NCBI GenBank assembly: GCA_013823505.1
Contig: PNMH01000070.1
Coordinates: 1-20,326, forward strand
DNA: 20,326 nucleotides
Reading direction: 5' to 3'
Source of the DNA: Polaromonas sp.
Lineage (GTDB): Bacteria; Pseudomonadota; Gammaproteobacteria; Burkholderiales; Burkholderiaceae
Part shown: positions 7,658-14,543 of the stretch, piece after piece
How positions within the stretch are numbered: position 1 is the stretch's first letter
Layout of the letters: every line of letters begins with the position of its first letter
Notes under the pieces: generated by a model
The model's input: the letters and a program-made list of their open reading frames with translations, nothing else
The model's database searches: none
Told to the model about the DNA's origin: nothing
Position numbers and translations under genes: made by a program

Positions 7658-7660
7658 GCC

Positions 7661-8344
7661 GTGCTGCTGACGCCCTCCGATCTCCAGGCCATCGGCCTCA
7701 CGCTGCGGGTGGCCGCGCTCACCACCGCCATCCTGCTGGTGCTGGGTGTGCCGCTGGCGTGGTGGCTGGCGCGCAGCCGCTCGGCGTGGAGCCGGCCGGT
7801 GGGTGCGCTGGTGTCCATCCCGCTGGTGTTGCCGCCCTCGGTGCTCGGCTTCTATCTGCTGGTGCTGATGGGTCCCAACGGCCCGGTGGGCGGACTCACA
7901 CAGGCGCTTGGGCTGGGCGTGCTCACTTTCAGCTTTGCCGGGCTGGTGATCGCGTCGGTGTTTTACTCGCTGCCCTTCATGGTGCAGCCGGTGTTGAATT
8001 CGATGCAGCAACTGGGCGAGCGCCCACTGGAAGCAGCGGCCAGCCTGCGGGCCTCGAAGCTCGACACCTTCTTCTCGGTGGTGCTGCCGCTGTGCCGCCC
8101 CGGTCTGGTCACCGGCGTCATCATGAGTTTTGCGCACACGGTGGGCGAGTTCGGCGTGGTGCTCATGGTGGGCGGCAACATCCCGGGCGTCACGCGCGTG
8201 GTGTCGGTGCAGATCTACGACCATGTCGAGGCACTGGAGTACGGCGATGCCCATCGCCTGGCCGCGGTGATGCTGGGCTTCTCGTTCGTGGTGCTGCTGG
8301 CGCTGCAGTTCTACAACCACCGCCAGCGCGGAGCGCGCCATTGA
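7661..8344 (+). CDS. modB: ModB, molybdate ABC transporter permease
   Basis: A 227-residue inner-membrane protein with about five hydrophobic helices, starting from the GTG at 7661 three bases after modA. IPLVLPPSVLGFYLL is the conserved ModB segment after the second helix. The EAA coupling loop reads LEAAASLRASKLDTFFSVVL (about residues 125-144), followed by MSFAHTVGEFGVVLMVGGNI, diagnostic of molybdate/sulfate-type permeases. It forms the transmembrane channel with ModC on the cytoplasmic side. Its stop codon overlaps the modC start by 4 bp. Confidence 0.95.
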   Translation: MLLTPSDLQAIGLTLRVAALTTAILLVLGVPLAWWLARSRSAWSRPVGALVSIPLVLPPSVLGFYLLVLMGPNGPVGGLTQALGLGVLTFSFAGLVIASVFYSLPFMVQPVLNSMQQLGERPLEAAASLRASKLDTFFSVVLPLCRPGLVTGVIMSFAHTVGEFGVVLMVGGNIPGVTRVVSVQIYDHVEALEYGDAHRLAAVMLGFSFVVLLALQFYNHRQRGARH

Positions 8345-9441
8345 GCGGTGACCTGCAACTCACCGCGCGGCTGGTCCGCCCCGGTTTCACGCTCGACGTG
8401 GACCTCAGCCTGCCTGCGCGCGGGGTGTCGGTGTTGTTTGGCCCGTCCGGCTCGGGCAAAACCTCGTGTCTGCGGGTGCTTGCCGGGCTGGAGCCCCAGG
8501 CACAAGGCATGGTGCGCGTGGACGGTGAGGTGTGGCAAGACTCGGCGCAGCGCGTGATGCGGCCGGTGCACCAGCGCGCACTGGGCTATGTGTTCCAGGA
8601 GGCCAGCCTGTTCGACCACTTGAGCGTGCGCGACAACCTGATGTTCGGTTTCAAGCGCACGCCACCCGCGCAGCGCCGCCACGCCTGGGACCACGGGCTG
8701 GAGCTGCTGGGCATTGCCCACCTGCTGCAGCGCAGACCGCACGAGCTCTCGGGCGGTGAGCGCCAGCGGGTGGCGATCGCACGCGCCCTGGCCACCAGCC
8801 CGCGCGTGCTGCTGATGGACGAGCCGCTGGCGTCGATCGACGCGGCGCGCAAAAACGACATACTGCCGTGGCTGGAACAGCTGCATGCGCAACTCGACAT
8901 TCCCGTGGTGTACGTGACCCACTCCAGCGACGAGCTGGCCCGCCTGGCCGACCATGTGGTGTTGCTGCACGAAGGTCGCGCGCTGTGCAGCGGGCCGGTG
9001 ATGGAGCTCATGACGCGGCTCGACTTGCCGCTGGCCCGCGGTGACGCGGCGGCCGCCCTGATCGAAGCGAAGGTGGTCGGCCATTCGCCAGAGGACTGTC
9101 TGAGCGAGGTGGCATTCGGCGGTGGGTGCCTGCTGCTGCCGCAGGCCGGCAGCGCCGCACTGCCCAATGGCACACCGGTTCGCGTGCGCATCCAGGCACG
9201 CGACGTGAGCCTGTCACTGCAGGCGCCGGCGCACAGCAGCGTGCTCAACGTGCTCAGCGCCACGGTGGTCGATGTGCTGGACGATTCGCCCGGTCAGGTG
9301 CTGGTGGGTCTGCAGCTGGGACACGGAGCGGAGTCGGTGCGCCTGCTCTCGCGCATCAGCCTGGTTTCGGCGCGCCGCCTGGGCATCGCACCCGGTCAGG
9401 CGGTGTTTGCGCAGATCAAGGGTGTGGCCATGGTGCGTTGA
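8341..9441 (+). CDS. modC: ModC, molybdate ABC transporter ATPase
   Basis: A 366-residue ATPase. Walker A is GPSGSGKTS (residues 34-42), the ABC signature LSGGERQRVA starts at 136, Walker B is VLLMDEP with D160/E161, and the H-loop is VTHSSDE. A C-terminal MOP/TOBE domain (from about residue 285; SVLNVLSATVVDVLDDSPGQ) binds oxyanion and mediates trans-inhibition in this family. The start is a rare TTG at 8341 that overlaps the modB stop (TTGA); no ATG or GTG gives a proper N-terminus, since the first beta strand begins within ten codons. It powers ModB. It converges with the DUF427 gene, with only 11 bases between their stops and no terminator hairpin there. Confidence 0.95.
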   Translation: MSGDLQLTARLVRPGFTLDVDLSLPARGVSVLFGPSGSGKTSCLRVLAGLEPQAQGMVRVDGEVWQDSAQRVMRPVHQRALGYVFQEASLFDHLSVRDNLMFGFKRTPPAQRRHAWDHGLELLGIAHLLQRRPHELSGGERQRVAIARALATSPRVLLMDEPLASIDAARKNDILPWLEQLHAQLDIPVVYVTHSSDELARLADHVVLLHEGRALCSGPVMELMTRLDLPLARGDAAAALIEAKVVGHSPEDCLSEVAFGGGCLLLPQAGSAALPNGTPVRVRIQARDVSLSLQAPAHSSVLNVLSATVVDVLDDSPGQVLVGLQLGHGAESVRLLSRISLVSARRLGIAPGQAVFAQIKGVAMVR

Positions 9442-9452
9442 CCTGGCGTCGC

Positions 9453-10007
9453 CTACCAGCCAGCGCTGCCCGGCGCGCCTTTGAACGGCCCCGCCAGCTC
9501 GGGCGTGATCCAGCCTCCGTAAAAGCCACCGGGTTGTGGCGCCACCGCATGTCCGTCCACCGTGCAGGCCAGATCGGTCGGGTAGAAGGCCACGCAGTCG
9601 GCCAGCGCCTCGGCACCGGCCAGCGGCTCGGGGTAGCTCCAGGCCACACCGGCCAGGCGCCGGCCGCCGTGCACCAGGCTCCAGTAACGCGCCGGGCCTT
9701 TCCATTCGCAAAACGAGCCCCCATCGGCCGGTTGCAACAGGTGGCGGGCCACATCGGACCAAGGCAAATAGAAGCTGGGCGGGTGACCGGTCTCCAGCAC
9801 ACGCACGGCGCGGCGCGTGCGCGCCACCTCCACGTCACCCCAGCGCACGATCACTTCGCGGGTGTCGGGCGCGAGCTGCGGTGGACGTGGAAAGTCCCAC
9901 ACCGAGGTCTGGCCCGGTGCGGGTTCTTCGGCAAAAGGGGGACGCGTGTGGCCTCGCCAATGCCACTGCTCGCGAGCGGCGCGAAGCCACTCGGGTGGTC
10001 CTGCCAT
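9453..10007 (-). CDS. DUF427 domain protein
   Basis: A 184-residue cytoplasmic protein. The C-terminal half carries the DUF427 motifs GSFCEWKGPARYWSL (about residues 95-110) and VAFYPTDLACTVDG (about 140-153), and the N-terminal half has an RVLETGHPPSFYLPWSDV segment. No signal peptide or membrane helix is present. The biochemical function of the family is not established. The ATG at 10007 gives a family-like opening (MAGPPEWLRAAREQW); upstream in-frame starts run into the psiF gene. It lies 19 bases after psiF, so it may be co-transcribed from the psiF promoter. Confidence 0.85.
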   Translation of the reverse strand: MAGPPEWLRAAREQWHWRGHTRPPFAEEPAPGQTSVWDFPRPPQLAPDTREVIVRWGDVEVARTRRAVRVLETGHPPSFYLPWSDVARHLLQPADGGSFCEWKGPARYWSLVHGGRRLAGVAWSYPEPLAGAEALADCVAFYPTDLACTVDGHAVAPQPGGFYGGWITPELAGPFKGAPGSAGW

Positions 10008-10026
10008 CTGGTGGGGCGTTTTCAGG

Positions 10027-10284
10027 TCAGGCCGCAGCACCCACAGCGTCCTTGACGCACTTCTTGGTGAAACTGTTCTTCGCGGCACCAAAGATCTTCT
10101 TCTCCACCGCAGCCGCGTCGCAAGTGGCGGCGGCATCCTTCTCGCACTTTTTCATGAACGAGTTTTTGGCCGCGCCAGCGAGTTTTTTGTCGGTGGCAGA
10201 GGCTGTGCAGCTCGGGCCTTCGGCCATCGCAGACAAGGGAATCAACACGGCCAGAACGATCGAGCCCAAGCAGATTGCGCGCAT
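10027..10284 (-). CDS. psiF: PsiF repeat family secreted protein
   Basis: An 85-residue exported protein. A signal peptide (MRAICLGSIVLAVLIPLSAMA) is followed by two PsiF repeats: a first with KKLAGAAKNSFMKKCEKDA and a second with KKIFGAAKNSFTKKCVKDA, each with conserved cysteines. PsiF was named in E. coli as phosphate-starvation inducible; its molecular role is unknown. I chose the ATG at 10284, which has GGAG six bases upstream, over in-frame ATGs at 10296 and 10311: the latter lies inside the -10 box of a strong promoter. No clear Pho box was seen, so phosphate control is not shown here. Confidence 0.85.
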   Translation of the reverse strand: MRAICLGSIVLAVLIPLSAMAEGPSCTASATDKKLAGAAKNSFMKKCEKDAAATCDAAAVEKKIFGAAKNSFTKKCVKDAVGAAA

Positions 10285-10295
10285 TCGAATCTCCA

Positions 10296-10314
10296 TCAAT
10301 GAAAAATTCATTGA
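10296..10314. promoter_or_regulatory. inverted repeat over the psiF -10 box and start site
   Basis: TCAATGAA, three A, TTCATTGA: a perfect 8-bp inverted repeat covering most of the -10 box and the predicted start site of psiF. Its position is that of a repressor operator; alternatively the transcript's 5' end would carry only part of it, so an RNA hairpin is less likely. Confidence 0.45.
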
Positions 10315-10338
10315 AGGTCAGCGCGGTGACACTGTCAA
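10310..10338 (-). promoter_or_regulatory. sigma-70 promoter of psiF
   Basis: On the minus strand, a perfect -35 TTGACA (10333-10338) is separated by 17 bases from TTCAAT (10310-10315), which matches 4 of 6 -10 positions. Transcription would start near 10303, leaving a leader of about 19 bases before the psiF ATG at 10284. Confidence 0.65.
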
Positions 10339-10342
10339 TGCA

Positions 10343-10370
10343 CCGAGGCGGATTTCAGGGTCCGCCTCGG
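10343..10370 (-). terminator. terminator downstream of the DUF3597 gene
   Basis: CCGAGGCGGA, eight bases, TCCGCCTCGG: a 10-bp perfect stem starting 22 bases after the DUF3597 stop and lying directly upstream of the psiF promoter. No T run follows, but stem strength and placement fit a terminator separating the two transcripts. Confidence 0.65.
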
Positions 10371-10392
10371 GTTCATCCCAGCATCGAAAGTA

Positions 10393-10803
10393 TCAATCCA
10401 GCAGTTCCTTGGGGATGTTGCCGCCGTTGGCCGCGATGTGGGCCAACACGTTTTTGTGCAGCCACACGTTCATCTTGGCCGAGTCGCCCATGAGTTCGTC
10501 GGGGCAATAAAGCTCCTTGGCCAATTCCTTGCGCGCGGCCAGGCTGCTGTCGATGTCGAGCAGCTTGAGCAGGTCGACGATGGAGGTTTTCCAGTTGAGC
10601 TTTTGCGGGTTGGCCGCGGCCTTCTGCTCCATGAGCGCGACCACGTCGACCATGGTGATGGACGCCACCGGTGCGGGCGCCGGCGCAACGGCGGGTGCGG
10701 GCGCCGGAGCGGCCGAGGTAGCCGGCGCAGCGGCCGGCGGCTGTGGCACCACCTTGGGCGAGCCCATGCCGAGTTTTTCGAGGATGTTGCTGAAGAGGCC
10801 CAT
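10393..10803 (-). CDS. DUF3597 domain protein
   Basis: A 136-residue protein. It opens with MGLFSNILEKLGMG, the family's usual start. An Ala/Pro-rich linker follows (about residues 20-48), then the DUF3597 domain, with LNWKTSIVDLLKLLDIDSSL and YCPDELMGDSAKMNVWLHKN. No signal peptide is seen, so it is probably cytoplasmic; the fold is known to be small and helical but the role is not. The ATG at 10803 has AAGGAG seven bases upstream. It follows the transporter operon by 86 bases across a hairpin (10857-10874), and ends at its own terminator. Confidence 0.88.
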   Translation of the reverse strand: MGLFSNILEKLGMGSPKVVPQPPAAAPATSAAPAPAPAVAPAPAPVASITMVDVVALMEQKAAANPQKLNWKTSIVDLLKLLDIDSSLAARKELAKELYCPDELMGDSAKMNVWLHKNVLAHIAANGGNIPKELLD

Positions 10804-10856
10804 GGAATGCTCCTTGAGGTGGTTGCGGTTGAAACTGAAACGCGAGTCGGTATGGT

Positions 10857-10874
10857 CGCACATGCGGATGTGCG
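10857..10874 (-). terminator. hairpin after the seven-gene transporter operon
   Basis: CGCACAT, four bases, ATGTGCG: a 7-bp perfect stem 16 bases beyond the last transporter stop. It may end the operon transcript. No T run is present, so it could instead be an operator of the DUF3597 gene. Confidence 0.4.
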
Positions 10875-10889
10875 GCAGGCAACACACGC

Positions 10890-11681
10890 TCAGCCACCAG
10901 GCCCGCCGAAATCGGGCAAAAAAACCGGTGGGCCACCCGCCGCATCCCACAGCTGCAGCACACCGGCGCTGTACAGCATGCGCAGGGCTTCAGCCTCGAT
11001 GACATCGCGCACCGCCCCCTCGGCCAGCACACGGCCTTCGCGCATGAGCACGGCACGGTCGGCGCAGCGCAGGGCCTGGTTGGGGTCGTGGGTGGTGAAC
11101 AGCACCGCCAGGCCCTCGCCAGCCAGCGTGCGGATGGCGCGCATCACCAGGCCCTGGTTGCCGAAATCGAGGCTGGCGGTGGGCTCGTCGAGCAGCACGG
11201 CGCGTGGCTGCTGCGCGAGTGCGCGCGCGATCAGCACCAGTTGGCGCTCACCACCGCTGATGCGGTGCACCGACCGATCGGCCAGGTGCGCCATGCCCAC
11301 GCGCTGCAGTGCTGCTTGCGCGATGGCGCGGTCTCGCGCGCTGGGTCGGGCCAGCAGCCCTTGGTGCGCTGTGCGGCCCATGAGCACCATCTCCAGCGCG
11401 GTGAAGCCGAAGGTGCTCGCCTGGCCTTGCGGCACGTAGGCGATTTCGCGCGCACGCTCGGCCAGGGGCCAATGCGCCAGCGCCCTGCCCTGCAACTGCA
11501 CCGCACCACCCAGCGGAGGGAGCAGACCGAGCAGGGTCTTGAGCAGCGTGGTCTTGCCGCAGCCGTTGGGGCCGAGCAGCGCCAGCACCTCGCCGCTGTG
11601 CAGTGAGAGCGAGAGCTCCGAACCGACCACGTGGCCGGGGTAGCCCACGCTCAACGCTGTGGCTTGCAACATGGCGGTCAC
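10890..11681 (-). CDS. FecE/BtuD-type ABC transporter ATPase (MolC-like)
   Basis: A 263-residue ATPase of the iron-siderophore/B12/molybdate (type II importer) class. Walker A is GPNGCGKT (residues 37-44), the Q-loop lies in YVPQGQAS, the signature is ISGGERQ (141-147), Walker B contains D165/E166, and the H-loop is FTTHDPN. The GTG at 11681 was chosen because GAAGG lies seven bases upstream; an ATG three codons later lacks one. It works with the FecCD permease just upstream. Neighbouring tungstate and molybdate genes suggest the Haemophilus influenzae MolBC-A type of molybdate/tungstate importer, rather than iron or B12, but this is inferred from context. It is the last gene of the operon. 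Confidence 0.9.
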   Translation of the reverse strand: MTAMLQATALSVGYPGHVVGSELSLSLHSGEVLALLGPNGCGKTTLLKTLLGLLPPLGGAVQLQGRALAHWPLAERAREIAYVPQGQASTFGFTALEMVLMGRTAHQGLLARPSARDRAIAQAALQRVGMAHLADRSVHRISGGERQLVLIARALAQQPRAVLLDEPTASLDFGNQGLVMRAIRTLAGEGLAVLFTTHDPNQALRCADRAVLMREGRVLAEGAVRDVIEAEALRMLYSAGVLQLWDAAGGPPVFLPDFGGPGG

Positions 11682-11713
11682 TGGACAACCTTCGCCCGGC
11701 TGGCTGCGCTCAT
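11678..11713 (-). other. 11-codon linking ORF between permease and ATPase genes
   Basis: The permease stop TGA is embedded in ATGA, and that ATG opens an 11-codon frame (MSAASRAKVVQ) whose own TGA is embedded in the GTGA start of the ATPase gene. A reinitiating ribosome could translate it and so be carried from permease to ATPase. No translation evidence exists; it may be coincidence. Confidence 0.25.
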
Positions 11714-12708
11714 GTCCACCCTCTGGATGCCCGGCGCAGCAGCACGATGAAGAAAGGCGAGCCGATGAGCGCCGTGAGGATGCCCAGCGGAATCTCCACC
11801 GGCGCCAAGGTGCGCGCGAGCGTGTCGATGAACAGCAGCAGGCCGCCACCGAGCACAGCGGATGTGGGCAGCAGGCGCACGAACGACGGCCCCACCAGAA
11901 AGCGCGCCAGGTGCGGCACAACCAGCCCGATCCAGCCCACGATGCCGGCGGCGGCCACGCTGGCGGCGGTGACGAGCGTCGCAGCGGCGACGATCACCAA
12001 CCGCAGGACGGTGGTGCGCACGCCCAGTGAGCGGGCCTCTTCTTCGGGCAGCGACATCACGTCCATGCGCCAGCGCAGCAACAGCAGCACCACCGTACCG
12101 ACGGCCACGGGCGCGATGAGCGCGGGCAGGTCGTCCACGTGGGTGGCCGACAAGCTGCCGAGCAGCCAGAAGGTCATGGCGGGCAGCTGGTTGTAGGGGT
12201 CGGCCAGCACCTTCACCATGCCGATGCCCGCGCCCAGCAACGATCCGATAACGATGCCGGCGAGCAGCAGCACCAACACCGGGTCGCTGTGGCGCACGGT
12301 GGAGCCCACGCCGTACACCAGCGCCACGGCCAGCAGGCCACCGGCAAACGCCGCCATCTGGATGCCGAACACGCCGATGGAGAAGTAGATGCCGAGCACC
12401 GCGCCCAGCGCCGCGCCGGCGGACGCACCCAGGATTTCGGGCGACACGAGCGGGTTGCGAAACAGGCCCTGGAACGCCGCGCCGGCCACCGCCAGCGCCG
12501 AGCCCACCGCAATGGCGGCGAGCACGCGCGGGCCGCGGATCTGCCACACGATGGTCTGCGTCTGTTCGTTGGGCGCGGGTGCGCCTTGCAGCACCGACCA
12601 CACGAGCTGCCAGAGGTCGGTCAACGCAATCGGTGTGCGGCCCTGGGTGAAGGCCACCAGCACACCAGCGAGCAGCACGCCCACCGCCCAGAAGGCACCA
12701 CCACGCAT
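11710..12708 (-). CDS. FecCD family ABC transporter permease (MolB-like)
   Basis: A 332-residue, very hydrophobic protein of the FecCD/BtuC family, the usual length, with about nine to ten membrane helices. Diagnostic segments are IRGPRVLAAIAVGSALAVAG, AFQGLFRNPLVSPEILGASA (about residues 78-97), FWLLGSLS, and, near the end, GIVGWIGLVVPHLARFLVG. The dimer forms the membrane channel of a type II importer. The ATG at 12708 is 4 bases after the stop of the binding-protein gene. No TonB-dependent receptor, siderophore or cobalamin gene is nearby, whereas tungstate and molybdate genes are, so a MolB-like role is the best guess; iron-complex transport remains possible. Confidence 0.92.
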   Translation of the reverse strand: MRGGAFWAVGVLLAGVLVAFTQGRTPIALTDLWQLVWSVLQGAPAPNEQTQTIVWQIRGPRVLAAIAVGSALAVAGAAFQGLFRNPLVSPEILGASAGAALGAVLGIYFSIGVFGIQMAAFAGGLLAVALVYGVGSTVRHSDPVLVLLLAGIVIGSLLGAGIGMVKVLADPYNQLPAMTFWLLGSLSATHVDDLPALIAPVAVGTVVLLLLRWRMDVMSLPEEEARSLGVRTTVLRLVIVAAATLVTAASVAAAGIVGWIGLVVPHLARFLVGPSFVRLLPTSAVLGGGLLLFIDTLARTLAPVEIPLGILTALIGSPFFIVLLRRASRGWT

Positions 12709-12712
12709 GGGA

Positions 12713-13753
12713 TCAGTTCCGTCCGGCCAGCACGCGCTGCACCTGTTCGCCGTTCAAGTCGACTTGGTAAAACAGCTTGTAAAAATCCCGCGTGATCACC
12801 GACAGGTCTTCAGGAAACAACGCCGGGAACACCTTGCTGCCCAGCCACCACAGGCCGGGCAGGCGGTTCACGCTGGGCGGAAAGTCCACCCAGCCGAAGG
12901 GCAGCTTGGGCGAGAGGTGCACACGCCCGGTTTTCACGGCGCTCACGCTGCGCCACAGCGGGTTGCTGCGAACGGACTGCGCAAACGTCTGGTCGATGGT
13001 GACGATCACCTCGGGGTCCCAGGCGAGCACCTGCTCCATGGACACCGTGGCCAGGCCGCCTTGCAAATCGGCGGCCACGTGGCGGATGCCCATGGCCTCG
13101 AAGATCTCCACGTTGATCGAACCGCCCAGGCCAGTCTCCAGGCCCTCGGGGCCGCGCGCGTAGTACACGCGGGGTTGCGCAGGCGCACGGGACACGCGTT
13201 CGCGCACCGTGCGCAAGGTGTCGGCGGTGTATCGCGCCAGCACTGCAGCGCGCTCCTGCCGGCCGGTGAGTTCCCCCAGCAGCGTGTAGCCCTGCGCCAC
13301 CGCGGCCAGGCGGCCGTCCAGCAGCGCGTAGGGAATGCCGGTTTGCGACTGCACCCGGTCGGCCAGCTCGGCGAAGGTCTGGCGGGTCGAGCCCGCGTCC
13401 ACGATCAGGTCGGGCTTGCTCAGCAACAGTTGTTCCAGGTTGGTGGTGTTGCCACGCCCGGTGAGCCGCCCCACTTCGGGCCGATTGCCGACGCCGGGCA
13501 ACAAAAACTCCAGCTCGGGGCCCCGGTTGGCGCGCGGCCAGCCGATGAGTGCGTCGGGGGCGAGCGTGTAGATCCAGATGGCGGCGGGCGGGCCGGCTGG
13601 AAAAATGCGCTGAACCTTCGCCGGCAGGCTCACGCGTCGGCCCGCGCCATCGGTGATGGTGCGCGTTTGCGCCCACGCCGGCAGGCCAGCGAGCGCGCCC
13701 GACGCGATCAGCAGATCGCGCCGGCGCAGGGACGAACCGTCAAGATTGGCCAA
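12713..13753 (-). CDS. FecB/TroA-like ABC substrate-binding protein (MolA-like) with a Tat-like signal
   Basis: A 346-residue periplasmic binding protein (PF01497-type). Near the N-terminus SSLRRRDLLIASGALAGLPA is a twin-arginine-like signal, cleaved after AWA. The mature part opens ITDGAGRRVSLPAKVQRIFP, the classic FecB-family start, followed by PDALIGWPRAN and PDLIVDAGS; a long central helix separates the lobes. The start is probably TTG at 13753, overlapping the preceding gene by 14 bp; no ATG or GTG is available ahead of the Arg pair, and no ribosome binding site is seen, implying coupling. It should deliver substrate to the FecCD permease. Substrate identity (molybdate/tungstate as for MolA) is inferred from the operon. 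Confidence 0.88.
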   Translation of the reverse strand: MANLDGSSLRRRDLLIASGALAGLPAWAQTRTITDGAGRRVSLPAKVQRIFPAGPPAAIWIYTLAPDALIGWPRANRGPELEFLLPGVGNRPEVGRLTGRGNTTNLEQLLLSKPDLIVDAGSTRQTFAELADRVQSQTGIPYALLDGRLAAVAQGYTLLGELTGRQERAAVLARYTADTLRTVRERVSRAPAQPRVYYARGPEGLETGLGGSINVEIFEAMGIRHVAADLQGGLATVSMEQVLAWDPEVIVTIDQTFAQSVRSNPLWRSVSAVKTGRVHLSPKLPFGWVDFPPSVNRLPGLWWLGSKVFPALFPEDLSVITRDFYKLFYQVDLNGEQVQRVLAGRN

Positions 13754-14543
13754 AGCCGTAACGCGCAAACGTGGCCTGCGCGGCGGGTGCCAGCAAGGCC
13801 TTGGCGAAAGCCTCGGCCGGTGCGGGCGCACCGCGCCGCACGGTGAGGCCGTAAGACGCGCCCACCTGCAAGGCAGCGGGCACCTGCACCACCTGCAAGC
13901 GCGGCACCTCTTTTTGCGAAGCCACGGCGTTGGTGCAATAGGTGAGAAACACGTCGGCCTGGCCCTGGTCCATGACCCAGGCATAGGTGCCCCGGCCAGC
14001 GGGTGGCTTGGGTGAGTCGGCCCCACCGGTGAGCTTGAGCGCCTTGGCATCGAGCGCGGCGTAGGCGCCAGCTCGCACCGTCTCGGCCAGGCGGAACAGC
14101 TCCCACGCGTAGTCGCCCGACGGGTCGGCCTTCGGCGTGGACGTGCCCAGCTTCACGGCCGGGTTGAGCATCGTCTCCAGCAGGTTCTGCGGCGTGGCGT
14201 TCACGTTCGCCTGCGTGAGCGCACACAGGCTGTTGCGCACGAACACGGTGGGCGCCGCCCAAGCCCCGGCAGCGGCCAGGCGCTGCGGGTGCTGGGTGTC
14301 GGCCGAGGCGAACACCTGCGCGCCCTCGCCTTTTTCGATGCGCTCGCGCAAGAGGCCCGAAGCGCCGAAGGTGAGTGCAATCTTCTGGCCAGTGCGCGCC
14401 TCGTGATCGCGCGCGATCTCGGTGAACACCTCGCGCAGGCTGCCGGCGGCGTAGACCTGCAGGGGTTCTTTCGTCACGGACGCCTCAGGCGTGGCACAAC
14501 CAGCCAGCGCAGCGATCGCAATGACCGTCAGACGGGTCTTCAC
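13740..14543 (-). CDS. ModA-like oxyanion-binding lipoprotein without its own permease
   Basis: A 267-residue protein. The signal peptide ends in a lipobox, L13-A14-G15-C16, so the mature protein should be lipid-anchored. The body is ModA-like: LQVYAAGSLREVFTEIA, LTFGASGLLRERIEKGEGAQ and VFASADTQHPQRLAAAG in the first lobe, and a TYAWVMDQGQADVFLTYCTN segment in the second. The family binds molybdate or tungstate. It differs clearly from the ModA at 6911. The GTG at 14543 overlaps the tupA stop by 4 bp. It sits between tupA and the FecB-type gene with no ModB/ModC partner beside it, so it may feed TupBC, the distant ModBC, or act as a sensor or scavenger; this cannot be decided here. Confidence 0.88.
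   Translation of the reverse strand: MKTRLTVIAIAALAGCATPEASVTKEPLQVYAAGSLREVFTEIARDHEARTGQKIALTFGASGLLRERIEKGEGAQVFASADTQHPQRLAAAGAWAAPTVFVRNSLCALTQANVNATPQNLLETMLNPAVKLGTSTPKADPSGDYAWELFRLAETVRAGAYAALDAKALKLTGGADSPKPPAGRGTYAWVMDQGQADVFLTYCTNAVASQKEVPRLQVVQVPAALQVGASYGLTVRRGAPAPAEAFAKALLAPAAQATFARYGFGQS

Noticed and set aside
7225..8340. In-frame extension ahead of modC
   Set aside because: It overlaps modA and modB in another frame and has no homology; modC begins at the TTG overlapping the modB stop.
6923..8341. Long minus-strand open frame opposite modA and modB
   Set aside because: His/Gln/Arg-rich antisense of clear modAB coding; a shadow of GC-rich codon bias.
10285..10311. Earlier psiF start (MNFSLMEIR...)
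   Set aside because: The ATG lies within the promoter -10 box, and the signal peptide plus ribosome binding site fit ATG 10284.
12389..13846. Long plus-strand open frame of 485 codons opposite the FecCD and FecB-type genes
   Set aside because: Composition is the Ala/Arg/His/Gln-rich antisense of real genes; no motif, start signal or family resemblance.
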